Positions 54,235 to 64,000 of a stretch of DNA of 64,000 nt are shown in pieces. This stretch comes from Ceratothoa steindachneri (taxonomy: Eukaryota; Arthropoda; Malacostraca; Isopoda; Cymothoidae). The translations under genes were made by a program, and so were the position numbers. Position 1 is the first letter of the stretch; each line of letters opens with the position of its first letter. The notes under the pieces are model-generated. The model was not told where the DNA came from. It did not search any database and saw only the letters and a list, made by a program, of their open reading frames with translations. The DNA lies in NCBI GenBank assembly GCA_963969495.1, contig OZ018323.1, positions 76,596,583 to 76,660,582 on the forward strand, in the 5' to 3' direction.

Positions 54235-55245
54235 TTAACTATTTGTTGGTTGCGAACAATTCTCACCTCCGTTATTAAATATATTTGGCAGTTTTGCAGG
54301 TTTTACCTTATCTATTGATACCGTATCCTGATGTCCGTTAGAGAATTCTAATTTATACACTTTGTCGTCGCGTTCAACAACACTGAACGGACCTGCATAA
54401 GGCGCTTTTAAGGGTTTACGAATGCGATCAACCCGGACACACACATGCCTGGCATCACGTAATTCCTTGGGTATGAACGGTTTCGCAGATGTCCTTCGGA
54501 GGTTTGTGCAAAATAAATTTGCGACATGGTTTTTTATAATTCAGTGACAAATTTGGAGTTAGCTTTTGGAGATGAGGATGAGACTAGAGGTTTTGGGCAA
54601 AGTAGGGTTGTTCTTGTGACTGCAGTAAACAGTGAAAACCCCGAATCAATCGTCAGGGATCGGATGCCCAGAAGAACAACTGGTAGAGCCATTAGCCATC
54701 CTTTCCAAGGAGCTATTATAAAACTCTTCAAGGTTATATGTGATATTTCCATGAGCCCGTTTGTGGTAGGTTAGTGCGCCGTGGTTCGCAGGCGATGGAA
54801 ACCAACGAGGGCTGATAATTCCTTGAAAAGTTCGGATTAAAATTAGGCTCCTTTGTCAATTATTACATATAAAGGAACGCCAAACCTGGAGATCCAACCG
54901 TCTAAGAAGGCTAAAGCGACCGTTGCAGCACTGATGTTTGAAATCGGTAACTCTTCAATCCATCTTGTAGCTCTGTCTATTCATGGCAGTAGGTAACGGT
55001 TATGAGACGGGTATAATTGCCCAGGCAGTGTGCACGGCGGTAGCGGACCAGCAATGTCGTTGTGCACCGTTTCAAATCTGGAGGTGGGAATACTAATGGG
55101 CAAGATTGGTGGGTTGGTGTGGCGATTAACTTTAGCTGCTCCTCATGAAAGGCATTCTCCCGTCCAGGAACGTATGTCTCTGTCCATATTAGGCCAGAAA
55201 TACCTCGCTTTCACTAATCGAAGTGATGCTTTAATCCTTGGATGG
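54235..55245 (-). pseudogene. gypsy integrase with C-terminal GPF-type module
   Basis: Minus strand: ETVHNDIAGPLPP (first catalytic Asp, near 55,045), YLLP*IDRATRWIEELPISNISAATVALAFLDGWISRFGVPLYVIIDKGA (second Asp in IDKGA), then a large gap where the Glu block should be, then WLMALPVVLLGIRSLTIDSG (54,700) and the C-terminal domain CVRVDRIRKPLKAPYAGPFSVVERDDKVYKLEFSNG. The module order is that of gypsy integrases. Stops and frame changes between the blocks make it inactive. Confidence 0.85.
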
Positions 55246-55832
55246 GATTAAAACATCACTTCAAGTGGGTATAATATATTCCTGGATGGGATATATTATG
55301 CAGTTGTTTAAAAATAGGTATTATTCAGGCTAAAGGAACAAACAGTCCTAGCTTTTATGATGTTATTTCACACCTTAGGGTTGAGTATTCCCGGGAATGG
55401 GAAATGATTTTAATCCGGATTGAAACGATTTTACCTTTTTATCTTGCTCGTGTGCTGTTGCCAAAAAACGGAAGTCAAACGAGTCTATTTGGACTGAATT
55501 GACATTCTGATAATAGACAATCCGCAAATACATTGTCTTCACCACGTACGTACGCTATGCCATTGATATATTCTAAAATCACTGTCCAATTAAGTTGTTG
55601 TTTCTGTCTTTGCACGTAGTGGTGAAGAGAAAGAAGAAACTAATGGCTTGTGGTCCATACATAGGTCACTTGTCGACCTTCGATCATGTGTCTGAAGTGA
55701 ATCATAATAAAATACGCAGCCAAGAGATCTTTGTCATAAGTGGAGTATTCCTGCTGTGTTTTGCTCAACTTGCTAGAGAAGAATGACACTCGATGGAGAG
55801 ACCCATTCACCATTTGATGAAGCGCAACACAA

Positions 55833-56722
55833 CTACGAATTGAGAACTTTCGTCATTAATTGGTATGATGAGTCTTTCGGTAACAGGTAACGTAACTTGA
55901 CTGAGTTTCCCAGAGCTTCCTTGGTAGCATTAAACGCTTCCCGTGCAACATCATTCCAGACAAGCTCACGAGCCTTAGGCTGAAGTCGTGCGAGGTTAGT
56001 CAGAGGAGCTGCAATTGCAGCAAAATTAGGCACCATCCGTCTGTAATAGCCTAACATGGCCAAATAACGACGAAGTACTTTATAGTCCGTCGGTAAGGGC
56101 ATTTCGCTGATCTCCGAGACCTTCCTCGCTGGATGGCATATTTTTACAGCTGAGCCATGGTGGCCTAAGAAATCAATCTCCTCCTTCATGAAATCGCACT
56201 TTTCCATCGAAATACGTAGATTGTTCTCCACTAATATCTTAAAGACTTGGTCGAGATGTTCAATATGTTCAATATGTTCAAATAAAAATGTCGATATAGA
56301 CGAAAACGAATTCCAAGCCACGAAATAAGTTATCCATATGGCGTTAAAATGTGCAGTTTGCATTTTTAAGACCGAAAAGTAATCTAAAAAAAATCCCAGA
56401 ACCCAAATGTCGTAGAGGCAGCAGTTTTTTCAATGTCTGCTTGATCCATCGGAATCTGGTGATATGCTCGAACTAAATCTAGGAAGAAGAAAACTGTTTT
56501 CCCAAGGAGATAGTCAATCATGCTTCGAATTCTTGGCAGGGGATAAAGGTCCGGTATTGTTATGACGTTCAGGGATAGAAAATCACCCACAACTCTATAT
56601 TCGCCTGGATTTTTCTTTTGCGCCATATGAATGCGTGAAGCCCATGTTAAGTTTGATGGACGCACCACACCTTCTTTCAACAGAGCCTCAAATGTTGCTT
56701 TGGCGATTTCTAATTTCTCCAT
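55833..56722 (-). pseudogene. gypsy reverse transcriptase and RNase H start
   Basis: RT: FEALLKEGVVRPSNLTWAS, GEYRVVGDFLSLNVITIPDLYPLP (RxxxDxxxLN block), VFFFLDLVRAYHQIPM (motif A, catalytic Asp intact), KTAASTTFGFWDF. A frame change near 56,385 precedes the catalytic box, which reads VYIDIFI instead of VYIDDIF: one GAC codon of the pair is missing (56,287-56,298), with a TGA soon after. Then HIEHLDQVFKILVENNLRISMEKCDF, IDFLGHHGSAVKI, LRRYLAMLGYYRRMVPNFAAIAAPLTNL (connection) and FNATKEALGNSVKLRYL (start of RNase H). RNase H itself is mostly unreadable after 55,833. Confidence 0.87.
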
Positions 56723-56844
56723 TGAAAGTGTCCTTAGGCGGGCGAAAGTCAGTGGAGCGCTACCAGTCTCAATAATATGTACAACGGAGTTAACTGGGGC
56801 GAACTAACATCTACAAACTTTGGGTTGTATATAGATTCATATTT

Positions 56845-57273
56845 TCATAACACTGGCTTGCAATTGGTTGGGAGATGGGAGAGGTCATTAATAATTAATG
56901 ATATCACGGGTGCACTAGACTGCTTAACTTTGGATACGAGCTTAGTCTGGTTATCAATGAGGATATCACGAGCACAATCCACTAAAACATCAAAATGAGC
57001 AAGAAAATCGGCTCTTAATAATGGCGAAGTAGTATCTGAAACTACGAACATCCACCTAAATGAACGACGCAGACAAGGAATAACTATATCTAATTGCTCT
57101 TCACCGTGTACTTTTATTTTTTCTCCATTATTAGTAGCGATGTTTACACTCGAATTACGCATCTCACAAAATTGCACAAGATTAAATGGAATTATGGATA
57201 CGCTCGCACCTGTATCTATTAGAAATTCATTTTTCTCCTGGGCTGGGGACGATGGTCTGGATGGTAGTTGCAC
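56845..57273 (-). pseudogene. gypsy retropepsin
   Basis: Aspartic protease that would process the polyprotein. The frame of 142 codons shows FLIDTGASVSIIP with the DTG active site at residues 20-22, ATNNGEKIKVHG, and LLRADFLAHFDVLVDCARDILID, which is the LLGADFL..F.LLVD flap/end block of gypsy proteases. It follows the zinc knuckles as expected and is intact over the core. The frame stops near 56,845 before RT. Confidence 0.88.
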
Positions 57274-57789
57274 CTGTACGTTTTCACCTCGCTTTGGCCA
57301 TCTGCACCACGGTTTACAAAATTTAGCTTTTCAGTCTCAATGCTTGCATTCGTGACCGGACTGGCCGCAGTTGAAGCATGTTGCTTCGGTTACTTTACAA
57401 TCTCGCGTTAGGTGCTGTTCTATGGTGTAGCATTTGAAGCAGCATTCTACGTGAACGTATTTTCCTGCCTCTATCTGCTGTGGAGCCAGCGAAGATAAAA
57501 GCCTAGGATGCCCTCCTTCTTAACCCTGTCTCTCATCCCGATGCTCTCGAAGACGATTTGACTATACTGTTGCCTGTTCCGAACTTCTCGACCTTAGTTA
57601 ATCTCGCCCACTTCTGCCACCTCGTCAGCTCTTCCTTGATTTCTTCGCAGGAATTTTGTGTGAAGAATGGGTCGAGCCGTTTGAAGATCAGGGTTCGGCG
57701 GACGAGGATCTCTTGCGGTATTGACGCTTCGAGCCACGTCCTTCATCGAGTGGCAAATAGCGGTGTATCCATTAGGCCTCTCTATCACG

Positions 57790-57872
57790 GAAAAAATGCA
57801 CAAGCGAAAAAGGATCGGAGCTATATCGACGTAGTATGCAGAGACGTAACCAAGGCATTTGATAAAGTCTAG
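57790..57872 (+). pseudogene. Short LINE RT motif-A fragment
   Basis: KKDRSYIDVVCRDVTKAFDKV, followed by a TAG, is the D-V-x-K-A-F-D-K-V motif A of Jockey/LOA-type RT. It could belong to the same family as 53,365-54,040 (which starts at motif B), though the order along the chromosome is reversed. Opposite strand to the gypsy element. Confidence 0.6.
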
Positions 57873-58304
57873 ATAAGGGGTAAGTTCCACGCTGATTTAC
57901 CCTTCAGCAACTCTTTTCGGTGTCTCAAATACGGCCCAAAACGAGCTGCAAAAAATTCAGAACAGGGGAAAGGAAGAAAGTAGAAGATCTACATAGAGCA
58001 GTTTAAATCACACTGCTTTACATTCTACTAAAAGCAAGAGCAGAAGCCATGAAAGAAAAAATAACATCTTACACCTCCAACGACATTAAAGCACTCCTAG
58101 AAAAAAATTAACGGAATCCATGCCTTAAAAGATTCCCAAGCAGCGCTAGCAAACTTGGAAATGAAGTTGACCCATTATATGCAGAAGATGAAGAATTCAC
58201 TCTCGACCTAATCGACAACCAACTAAGAAAATCCCAAACCGAAATTAACCAAATATCTGAACAAGGAAACCTAATATTATACTTATGTTGGTAAATTCTA
58301 GTAG
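57873..58304. other. No gene recognised
   Basis: Readable open text on the plus strand (RAEAMKEKITSYTSNDIKALLEKN) without recognised motif; probably retroelement debris. Confidence 0.35.
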
Positions 58305-58990
58305 ATAAAGATTTATTAGAAGAGGTGAACTAAACAGCGCTTTATTTTGACATTTATCCGATAATAACCACCCCATTGACTGGAACTCTGTAAAATTCCT
58401 TTATCATTCCGCTGATTTCACAAAAAGAAATATTGTCGACTGTTCATTAATTGGCATGTTGCCTAATATAAATATCTCCCCTGGCTTATTTAAACTCGAC
58501 CCTGTTTTAAAAAAACTTGTACTAAATGAAATAACTTCATAATGCAGCCTGTTGTCACTCTTTATTAGTGTAATATCATTCGCATTGCCTCCCCCACCAC
58601 GTGTCTCTGCTATGATCGTGGATTAACTCTTAGCCCTAAATGTTATCGTTCTAATGATAATCCTTTAAAATGCTTTTGTTTTTCACCCACCATTTCCCCT
58701 CATATACACGGCGTTCTTTTGTGTATATCGTTTTTAGGATGCATATCTCTGTTATTAGTTGCCTAATGATCTTTTTATTGGTATTTCTCTGTCTTGTTTT
58801 TGATTGTTTTTCATTTGTTTGTACTATGTGATGGGCGTTTCCTTCGTATCTTTGTACCCTATATAAGGTTGTCTTCTCCATTTTCATGCTATTCCTTGAA
58901 AATGAACTTGCAAATATAGTTCGAAAGTGCTTGGATTCATCTTTTCATTTTCCTTTGGGTTAATTTTCATATTATTGCTTTCCTCACGTG
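58305..58990 (+). mobile_element. PLE C-terminus and 3' tail
   Basis: RFIRRGELNSALF and HLSDNNHPIDWNSVKFLYHS, then RNIVDCSLIGMLPNINISPG LFKLDPVLKKLVLNEITS and TAA (58,541): the end of a PLE GIY-YIG protein, parallel to the ends at 1,761 and 3,392 though different in sequence. A 3' noncoding region of about 400 bases ends in the hammerhead-like motif (58,891-58,938) and TTTTCATTTTCCTTTGGG, shortly before (TA)n. Confidence 0.82.
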
Positions 58991-59002
58991 CCACTTTATG
59001 AG

Positions 59003-59009
<7 letters not shown>

Positions 59010-59089
<80 letters not shown>
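59010..59089. repeat. (TA)n microsatellite
   Basis: About 80 bases of TA, just 3' of the PLE tail. Confidence 0.97.
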
Positions 59090-59093
<4 letters not shown>

Positions 59094-59342
59094 GGTAAGA
59101 GACCATGCTGAATACAATACATGCTCTATTTAAGTCTACAACGATAGTAGCATTGTTCACTTTAACCTCTAGCTTCTTCATTCGCTTGACGAGATCTTTC
59201 ACTGAATTTGCAAGGCGCGAAAGAGATAACGACAGGACGAGAGACAAGACGTCTTTCAACCATGCTAGGTCATCATCTTTTGGTAATGATGAAGCTTACA
59301 AAATAATGTTGTATATATAGGTTTTTGAGTCAACATAATTAC
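59090..59342. other. No gene recognised
   Basis: Short open frame MLNTIHALFKSTTIVALFTL.. without recognisable motif. Confidence 0.35.
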
Positions 59343-60124
59343 AAACAAGGTGTGGTGACCAAAAAGTCACGTAACCTCACTTCTTCTGATTTATGGCTTT
59401 ACGACTTTCAAAACTTTCAATAATTCCCGGAGTAACCTTGGGAGGACCTTGGTAATTCTATCATTCGAAAGAGAATGTAAACACTTTAAGGGTTTCAAAC
59501 TTCGTTAAAATCGGCAGAATAGTTATTATGTTATTTCCCCCAAAAAATAATTCCCTGGCAAACCTTGAGGGGACTTTGGCAATTATATTATTTGAAAGGG
59601 GATGTAAAACAATATATGGGTTTCAAATTTCGTTAGAATGAGCCGAATAGTTATGATGTTATTTCCCGCAAAAAACATAATCCCAGGGCTAACCTTAAGG
59701 TGACCTTAGCAACTGTATTATTCAAAAGAGAATCTAAAACAACATAAGGGTTTTAAATTTCGTTAGAATCGGCCAAATAGTCATGATGTTATTGCCAAAA
59801 CAAAATAATTCCCTGGCTAACCTTGGAGGATTTTGGCAATTATATCATTCCAAATACAATGTAAAACAAAATAAGGGTTTCAAATTTCGTTAGAATTGTC
59901 CGAATAGTTATGATGTTATTGCTCCCCCCCAAAAAATATTCCTGGCTAACCTTGGGAGGACTTTGGCAATTATATCATTTGAAAGAGAATGTAAAACAAC
60001 ACAAGTCTTTTAAATTTCGTTAGAATCGGCCGAATTGTTACAATGTTATTAAAAAAAGAAGAAGCAAAACGGGGCTTGACCGACCGATATAGTGAGATGT
60101 AGAGTCGCCCGCGACTAAAAGGTC
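59343..60124 (-). repeat. Family X element with five ~128-bp tandem units
   Basis: Read on the minus strand: head GACCTTTTAGTCGCGGGCGA (60,124 down), GTCGGTC, then five units whose CGGCCGATTCTAACG-type centre recurs at about 60,020, 59,889, 59,761, 59,631 and 59,504 (spacing 127-131), and the tail TTGGTCACCACACCTTGTTT at 59,343. Orientation is opposite to the copy at 49,951. Confidence 0.85.
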
Positions 60125-60186
60125 TTTTTGTCACACCTTATTTATGAAATTAGAAAAGTGGAAAAATAGTCACACCCTAATTGCAT

Positions 60187-60995
60187 AGTCTAGAATAGTA
60201 TAGCATAGCACATTCTAGCATAATATAGCATAATATAACAGCATATTATTGCATAGTGGTGTTTATCATATTTTAGTATAAAGAGTATAACATGGCATAG
60301 TATATTATAACATACCATAGCATAACATAGTATAGCATAGCATAGCAAAACATAGTATAGTATAATATAGTATATATAGTATAGTATCTCCAAGCATAGT
60401 ATAGCCTAGCATAGCATAGTGTATCATAGTATAGCCTAGTATTGTGTAGAATAGTAAAAATTTTATAGCATAGCCTAGTATAGTCTCAAATAGTAGCCTG
60501 GCAAAACCTAGCTTACTGTAGGATAGCCTACCATAGTATTACCTCATCTAGCATAATAAAGCCTAGCATTGTATAGACTAGCCTAGATTGCCTAACATAG
60601 TAAATCCTGCCTAGCCTAGCCTACCGAGGTATATCATAGCATAGTATAGTATAGTATAATAGAGTATATTATGTCATAGCATAGCCTAGCATCGGATAGA
60701 GTAGTCTAGCCTAGCATAGCTTAGTATAACCAAGTCTATACTAGGATTCCCTATAATAGTAGAACTTACTATACCATACTCTAGCTAACTGGCATAGAAT
60801 AGCCTTACATAATATAGCTTAGCCTGGCATAGTATAACTTAGCCTAGACTAATCAAGCCTAGCCTAGCAAAGAATGTATAGTATGGCCTATCCTAGCCTA
60901 GAAACCATAGTAAGGCATAGCCCAACATAGCCTAGCCTAATAAAAACTACCCTAACTTAGCCTAGTACAGCCTAGCAAATATATGATAGTAAAGC
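60187..60995 (+). repeat. TAGNN pentamer array (TAGCA/TAGCC/TAGTA), left
   Basis: About 800 bases made of 5-base steps TAGCA, TAGCC, TAGTA, TAGTC with few phase breaks. The open frames across it are artefacts of low complexity. Confidence 0.9.
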
Positions 60996-60997
60996 TT

Positions 60998-61545
60998 GTT
61001 TTTTTTTGTAATAACATCATAACTATTCGGCCGATTCTAATAAAATTTGAAAACCTGGTGTTGTTCTACATTCTCTTTCGAATGCTATAATTGCCAAAGT
61101 CCTCTCAAGTTAGCCTGGGAATTATTTTGTTTTAGCAATAACATTATAACTATTCGGCCGATTCTAACGAAATTTGAAATCTTTATGTTCTTTTGCTTTC
61201 TTTTTCGAATGACATAATTGCGAAATTCCTCCCAAGGTTAGCCCTGGAATTATCTTATTTTGGCAATAACATTATAACTATTCGGCCGATTCTAACAAAA
61301 TTTGAAACCTTTATGTTCTTTTGCTTTCTTTTTCGAATGACATAATTGCGAAATTCCTCCCAAGGTTAGCCCTGGAATTATCTTATTTTGGCAATAACAT
61401 TATAACTATTCGGCCGATTCTAACGATATTTGAAACCCTTATGTTGTCTTACATTCTCTTTCGATCGATATAATTGCCAAAGTCCTCCCAACATTAGGCC
61501 TGGAATTGTTTTATTTAGGCAATAACAGCATAACTATTCGGCCGA
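60998..61545 (+). repeat. Family X units in plus orientation
   Basis: CGGCCGATTCTAA-type centres at about 61,030, 61,155, 61,282, 61,409 and 61,539, spacing about 127. Two adjacent units (61,137-61,263 and 61,264-61,390) differ at only about two positions, so that duplication is recent. No head: the units follow the pentamer array directly. Confidence 0.88.
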
Positions 61546-62945
61546 TACTCTGCTAAACTAGACTAGGCTATAATATGCTATACTCTGCTAGGCAAGCCTA
61601 GAATAGGATATACTATGCTAGGCTATTATAGGCTAGGCTATATTTAGTATGCTAAGATATAATTTACAAGGGTAAGATATATTATGTTAATTTAGGCTAT
61701 AAAATGCTATGATAGGATAGCATATAGTATGTTAGGCTAGACCAGCGGTCGTCAAACCTTTTTCACACTGGGCTAGATAACTGAGAGGATGACAAGCGCG
61801 GGCCGCATAACCATTTTGTTCAATACAATATATTGAATACACAAAAAATAAAGACAACTAACATATTTATTTACTAATACACAAAATACACAAAAAATTA
61901 AGACAACAAACACATTTATTTACCAAAAAGTTACCAAAGAAGGCGTCGTTAGCAATACGATACTATTATCACACGCAGTGCGCACATATCCGAGTCTCAC
62001 AAACTAAGCAGCAAAAAAGGTTAATAAGATTTGTGAACCTGGCGTTTAGCTTTTAAGATATCATCAATATTTTCCCTGTAATTGCTGCATCCACACTGCA
62101 GCGGCGGGCCGGATGAACTGACCTCGTGTGCCGGTTCTGGCCCGTGTGCCGGTTCTGGCCCGCGTGCCGTAGTTTGGAGACCTCTGGGCTAGACAACACT
62201 AGGCTATGCTTGACTAGGGTATAATACGATAGTACAGGCTATGCTTGTCTAGGATAGTTAATGCTAGGCTAGGTTATAATATGCTAGGCTAGGCTAAGCT
62301 ATGCTAAGCTATACTAGGCTAGACAGGGCTCTTCTATGTTATGCTAGGGTAGGCTAAAGTATAATAGGCTAGGGAGGGCTATGTTCTACTATGCTAATCT
62401 ATGTTAGGCTATGCTAGGTAATAGTATGTTAGGCTACGATAGGCTAGCTCTGCAAGGTTATTCTAATATAGGGTATGGAATGCTCTCCCAGTCTAAGATA
62501 TACTAGGGTAGACTATAACAGGACACGCTCGGCTATATTCTGTTAGGTGTGGTTATGCTAGTATAGGCTATACCAAACTACCCTATAGTATGCTAGGCTA
62601 AGCTATTGTATGCAAGGATATATTGGCTAGGCTATAGTAGCCTATTCTAGCTTGGCTATATTAGGCTAGGCTATTCTAGGCGATGCTAGGCTACGCTCTG
62701 GCATGGTTAGGCTAGTCTATAGTAAGCTAGGCTGCACTAGGCGATGATACGCTTTGCAAGGCTATACTAGGCTAACCTAGGCTACGCCTAGGGTCTACTA
62801 AGCTAGGCTAGGCTAGGCTAGGATTCGATAGACTAGGCTATACTAAGTTATGGTAGGATAAATTAAGCTATACTACGCTAGGTTATACTAGGCTAGCTAG
62901 ATTATACTAAGCTAAGCTAGGTTAGGCCAGGCACAGCTAGGCTTT
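61546..62945 (-). repeat. TAGNN pentamer array, inverted (GGCTA/TGCTA), right
   Basis: About 950 bases (excluding the MITE) of 5-base steps AGGCT/ATGCT/ATACT, i.e. the reverse complement of the left array. A 444-base MITE interrupts it. Confidence 0.9.
61743..62186 (+). mobile_element. hAT-type MITE with perfect 8-bp target duplication
   Basis: Flanked on both sides by GGCTAGAC (61,735-61,742 and 62,187-62,194). Ends: CAGCGGTCGTCAAACC at left; the right end as reverse complement is CAGAGGTCTCCAAAC. Both have the CAGnGGTC..CAAAC form common in hAT elements. The right part has a tandem TGTGCCGGTTCTGGCCCG duplication near the terminus. 444 bases, no transposase. The clean TSD lies within the pentamer array, so insertion came after the array expanded. 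Confidence 0.95.
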
Positions 62946-62949
62946 TCAA

Positions 62950-63130
62950 TTTTAGGCTGGGTTCTAACGAACTTTGAAACCCTTATGTTGTTTTACATTC
63001 TCTTTCGAATGATAGAATTGCCAATGTCCTCCTAAGGTTAGTTCGGGAATTATTGAATGTTTTGAAGGTCGTAAGGTCATAAATCAGAATAAGTGAGAGC
63101 ACGCGACCTTTTGGTCAGCAGACCTTGTTT
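62950..63130 (+). repeat. Family X last unit and tail
   Basis: GGTTCTAACGAACTTTGAAA begins a partial unit, followed by GAATGTTTTGAAGGTCGTAAGG TCATAAATC and the tail GACCTTTTGGTCAGCAGACCT TGTTT, the same tail as in the copies at 50.2 and 59.3 kb. The complex 60,998-63,130 thus looks like one element interrupted by a pentamer array and a MITE. Confidence 0.82.
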
Positions 63131-63769
63131 AAGGCAATCCCCCAATAATGTTCCCATCTGTAACAATATATATTAAAATTAGCGGCTTCAAGCAAGAGGG
63201 CCAATGAATTTTAGGTATAATTAAGCTGAAAATTGGTTTGGAAAGTAAAACATTTCATAAAATTATTAAATTATTAAAAGGATAATTTACTTACGTTGTT
63301 TATTTGATTATGTAATTAACTAGTGTTATATTTGGCCTAGATAGGGAACAAGAATTAATCCCATAATAGATTTTGAGAGGTAAATTGAATAACGAATTTA
63401 AGCCTAATTAGCTCGTTGATGGACAAACGCGTTGGTGAACTTGAAGGAATAGAAGAATGAGTGATAGCTAAAATATAATGTATTTAAGAATTAAGAAATG
63501 AAAACAGGATTGATTGAATATAACTTTATACAAATTGGTATACGCGAGTTATAGTTTAATGGATATTAATAGGACGTAAAATAGGAAGTTAAATATGTTA
63601 AATAAAATAGGATCACAATATGATATTAATTTAGATGTTAGCGAATGTTGAAAAGGATGATAAATATAGTGGATTCACAATGATATTAGATAGGTTGTAT
63701 GATAATAGTATGTTAGCGAATCAAAATGGCTTAACATACATTTTGTATAATGATGTCGACGGTCTCAAA
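63131..63769. other. No gene recognised
   Basis: AT-rich. The 62-codon frame at 63,635 has no motif of its own. Confidence 0.4.
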
Positions 63770-64000
63770 ATGTATACCACCATCCTACAACGTCTCTTCC
63801 TAACCTTGACCCACACATCCTAAGGAATATACTGCGTTCATGCACATCAGAGGCTCCGTTCAGGACACCGGACGGAAATCTATACATACAAGTCGATGGA
63901 GTAGCTGTGGGATCGGCCCTGGGGCCGGCCTTTGCCAACTACTATATGGGTTAACTTGAAGAGAGCTTATTAGACAACATCGAAAATAAGCCACACACAT
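63770..64000 (+). pseudogene. Penelope-like RT fragment running off the window
   Basis: SLPNLDPHILRNILRSCTSE APFRTPDGNLYIQVDGVAVG, then SALGPAFANYYMG, TAA (63,952-63,954), LEESLLDNIENKPHT: the segment leading to and including motif B of PLE RT (compare KTEAPFR..GVAM..FANFYMG at 52.3 kb). The stop codon makes it a likely pseudogene; the YVDD box and endonuclease would lie beyond 64,000. Confidence 0.88.

Larger units (their letters stand above)
54235..57560 (-). mobile_element. Ty3/gypsy LTR retroelement remnant
   Basis: Minus strand, in the canonical order: gag zinc knuckles (about 57,450-57,340), protease (57,273-56,845), RT and RNase H (56,722-55,833), integrase with GPF-type C-terminal module (about 55,245-54,235). 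No LTRs were recognised. Upstream gag capsid codons are possibly present to 57,890 but broken. The knuckles read CFKCYTIEHLTRDC (complete CCHC) and CFNCGQSGHECKH*, where the final Cys codon is TGA. Confidence 0.87.

Noticed and set aside
57558..57872. 104-codon plus-strand frame as one gene
   Set aside because: Only its last ~25 codons (RDVTKAFDKV) show a LINE motif; the first part is antisense to the gypsy gag region.
60190..60393. Tyr/Ile/Leu-rich 67-codon frame on the minus strand
   Set aside because: Low-complexity translation of the TAGNN pentamer array.
60187..62945. CRISPR array
   Set aside because: Repeats are 5-base steps or ~128-base units without unique spacers; the rest of the window is plainly animal DNA.

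Overview
This window is intergenic, repeat-dominated DNA from an animal, most likely an arthropod and plausibly a marine crustacean. The reasons are: abundant mobile elements of animal families (Tc1/mariner with DD34D, DD34E and DD41D-type transposases, CR1/L2-like and other non-LTR retrotransposons, Penelope-like elements, BEL/Pao and Ty3/gypsy elements, a hAT MITE and tRNA-derived SINEs); long (TA)n tracts; and a degenerate (CCTAA)n stretch, the complement of the arthropod telomere unit TTAGG, at 45,820-45,900. The species call is inference. No complete host gene was found; the only non-repeat coding candidate is a 103-bp exon-like block at 17,944-18,046. Essentially every coding stretch is a decayed transposon gene with frameshifts, stops or lost catalytic residues.

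Layout. 0-4.4 kb: a DD41D mariner-type element with terminal inverted repeats, a scrap of a second mariner, a head-to-head pair of Penelope-like elements (PLEs) forming a 1.9-kb inverted structure, and a transposase remnant. 6-7.7 kb: a CR1-like LINE with an internal deletion (copy A). 10-17 kb: minisatellites, a BEL/Pao integrase and a LINE RNase H domain. 18-31 kb: a minus-strand LINE (18.97-22.5 kb), a TTAGG-like degenerate array split by a maT-like transposase, a Tc1-like element, and further LINE fragments including an L2/Rex1-like one. 33.5-38.2 kb: the best-preserved element, a CR1-type LINE with ORF1 (zinc finger plus SGNH-esterase-like domain) and ORF2 (endonuclease plus reverse transcriptase). 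38.2-39.3 kb: a cluster of (TA)n tracts, PLE-type tails and a near-perfect 200+200-bp tRNA-SINE palindrome. 39.8-44 kb: a second CR1 of the copy A family (copy B). 47.5-49.2 kb: a mariner nested in a Tc1-like fragment, then a tRNA-Arg-like SINE. 50-52 kb: a satellite with an orientation switch. 52-59 kb: a PLE, LINE fragments, a minus-strand gypsy element and another PLE tail. 59-63 kb: mirror-image 128-bp tandem repeats and TAGNN pentamer arrays, one interrupted by a hAT MITE with a perfect 8-bp target duplication. The window ends inside another PLE reverse transcriptase.

The most noteworthy signals are structural: (i) a compact three-way-junction, hammerhead-ribozyme-like fold in PLE tails, with stem II changed in sequence but still paired between copies; (ii) recurrent head-to-head inverted pairs of retroelements whose 3' tails abut (TA)n tracts; (iii) the SINE palindrome; (iv) the inverted satellite complex at 59-63 kb. 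All alignments and translations were done by eye, so element borders are approximate unless a terminal repeat or target duplication is stated.
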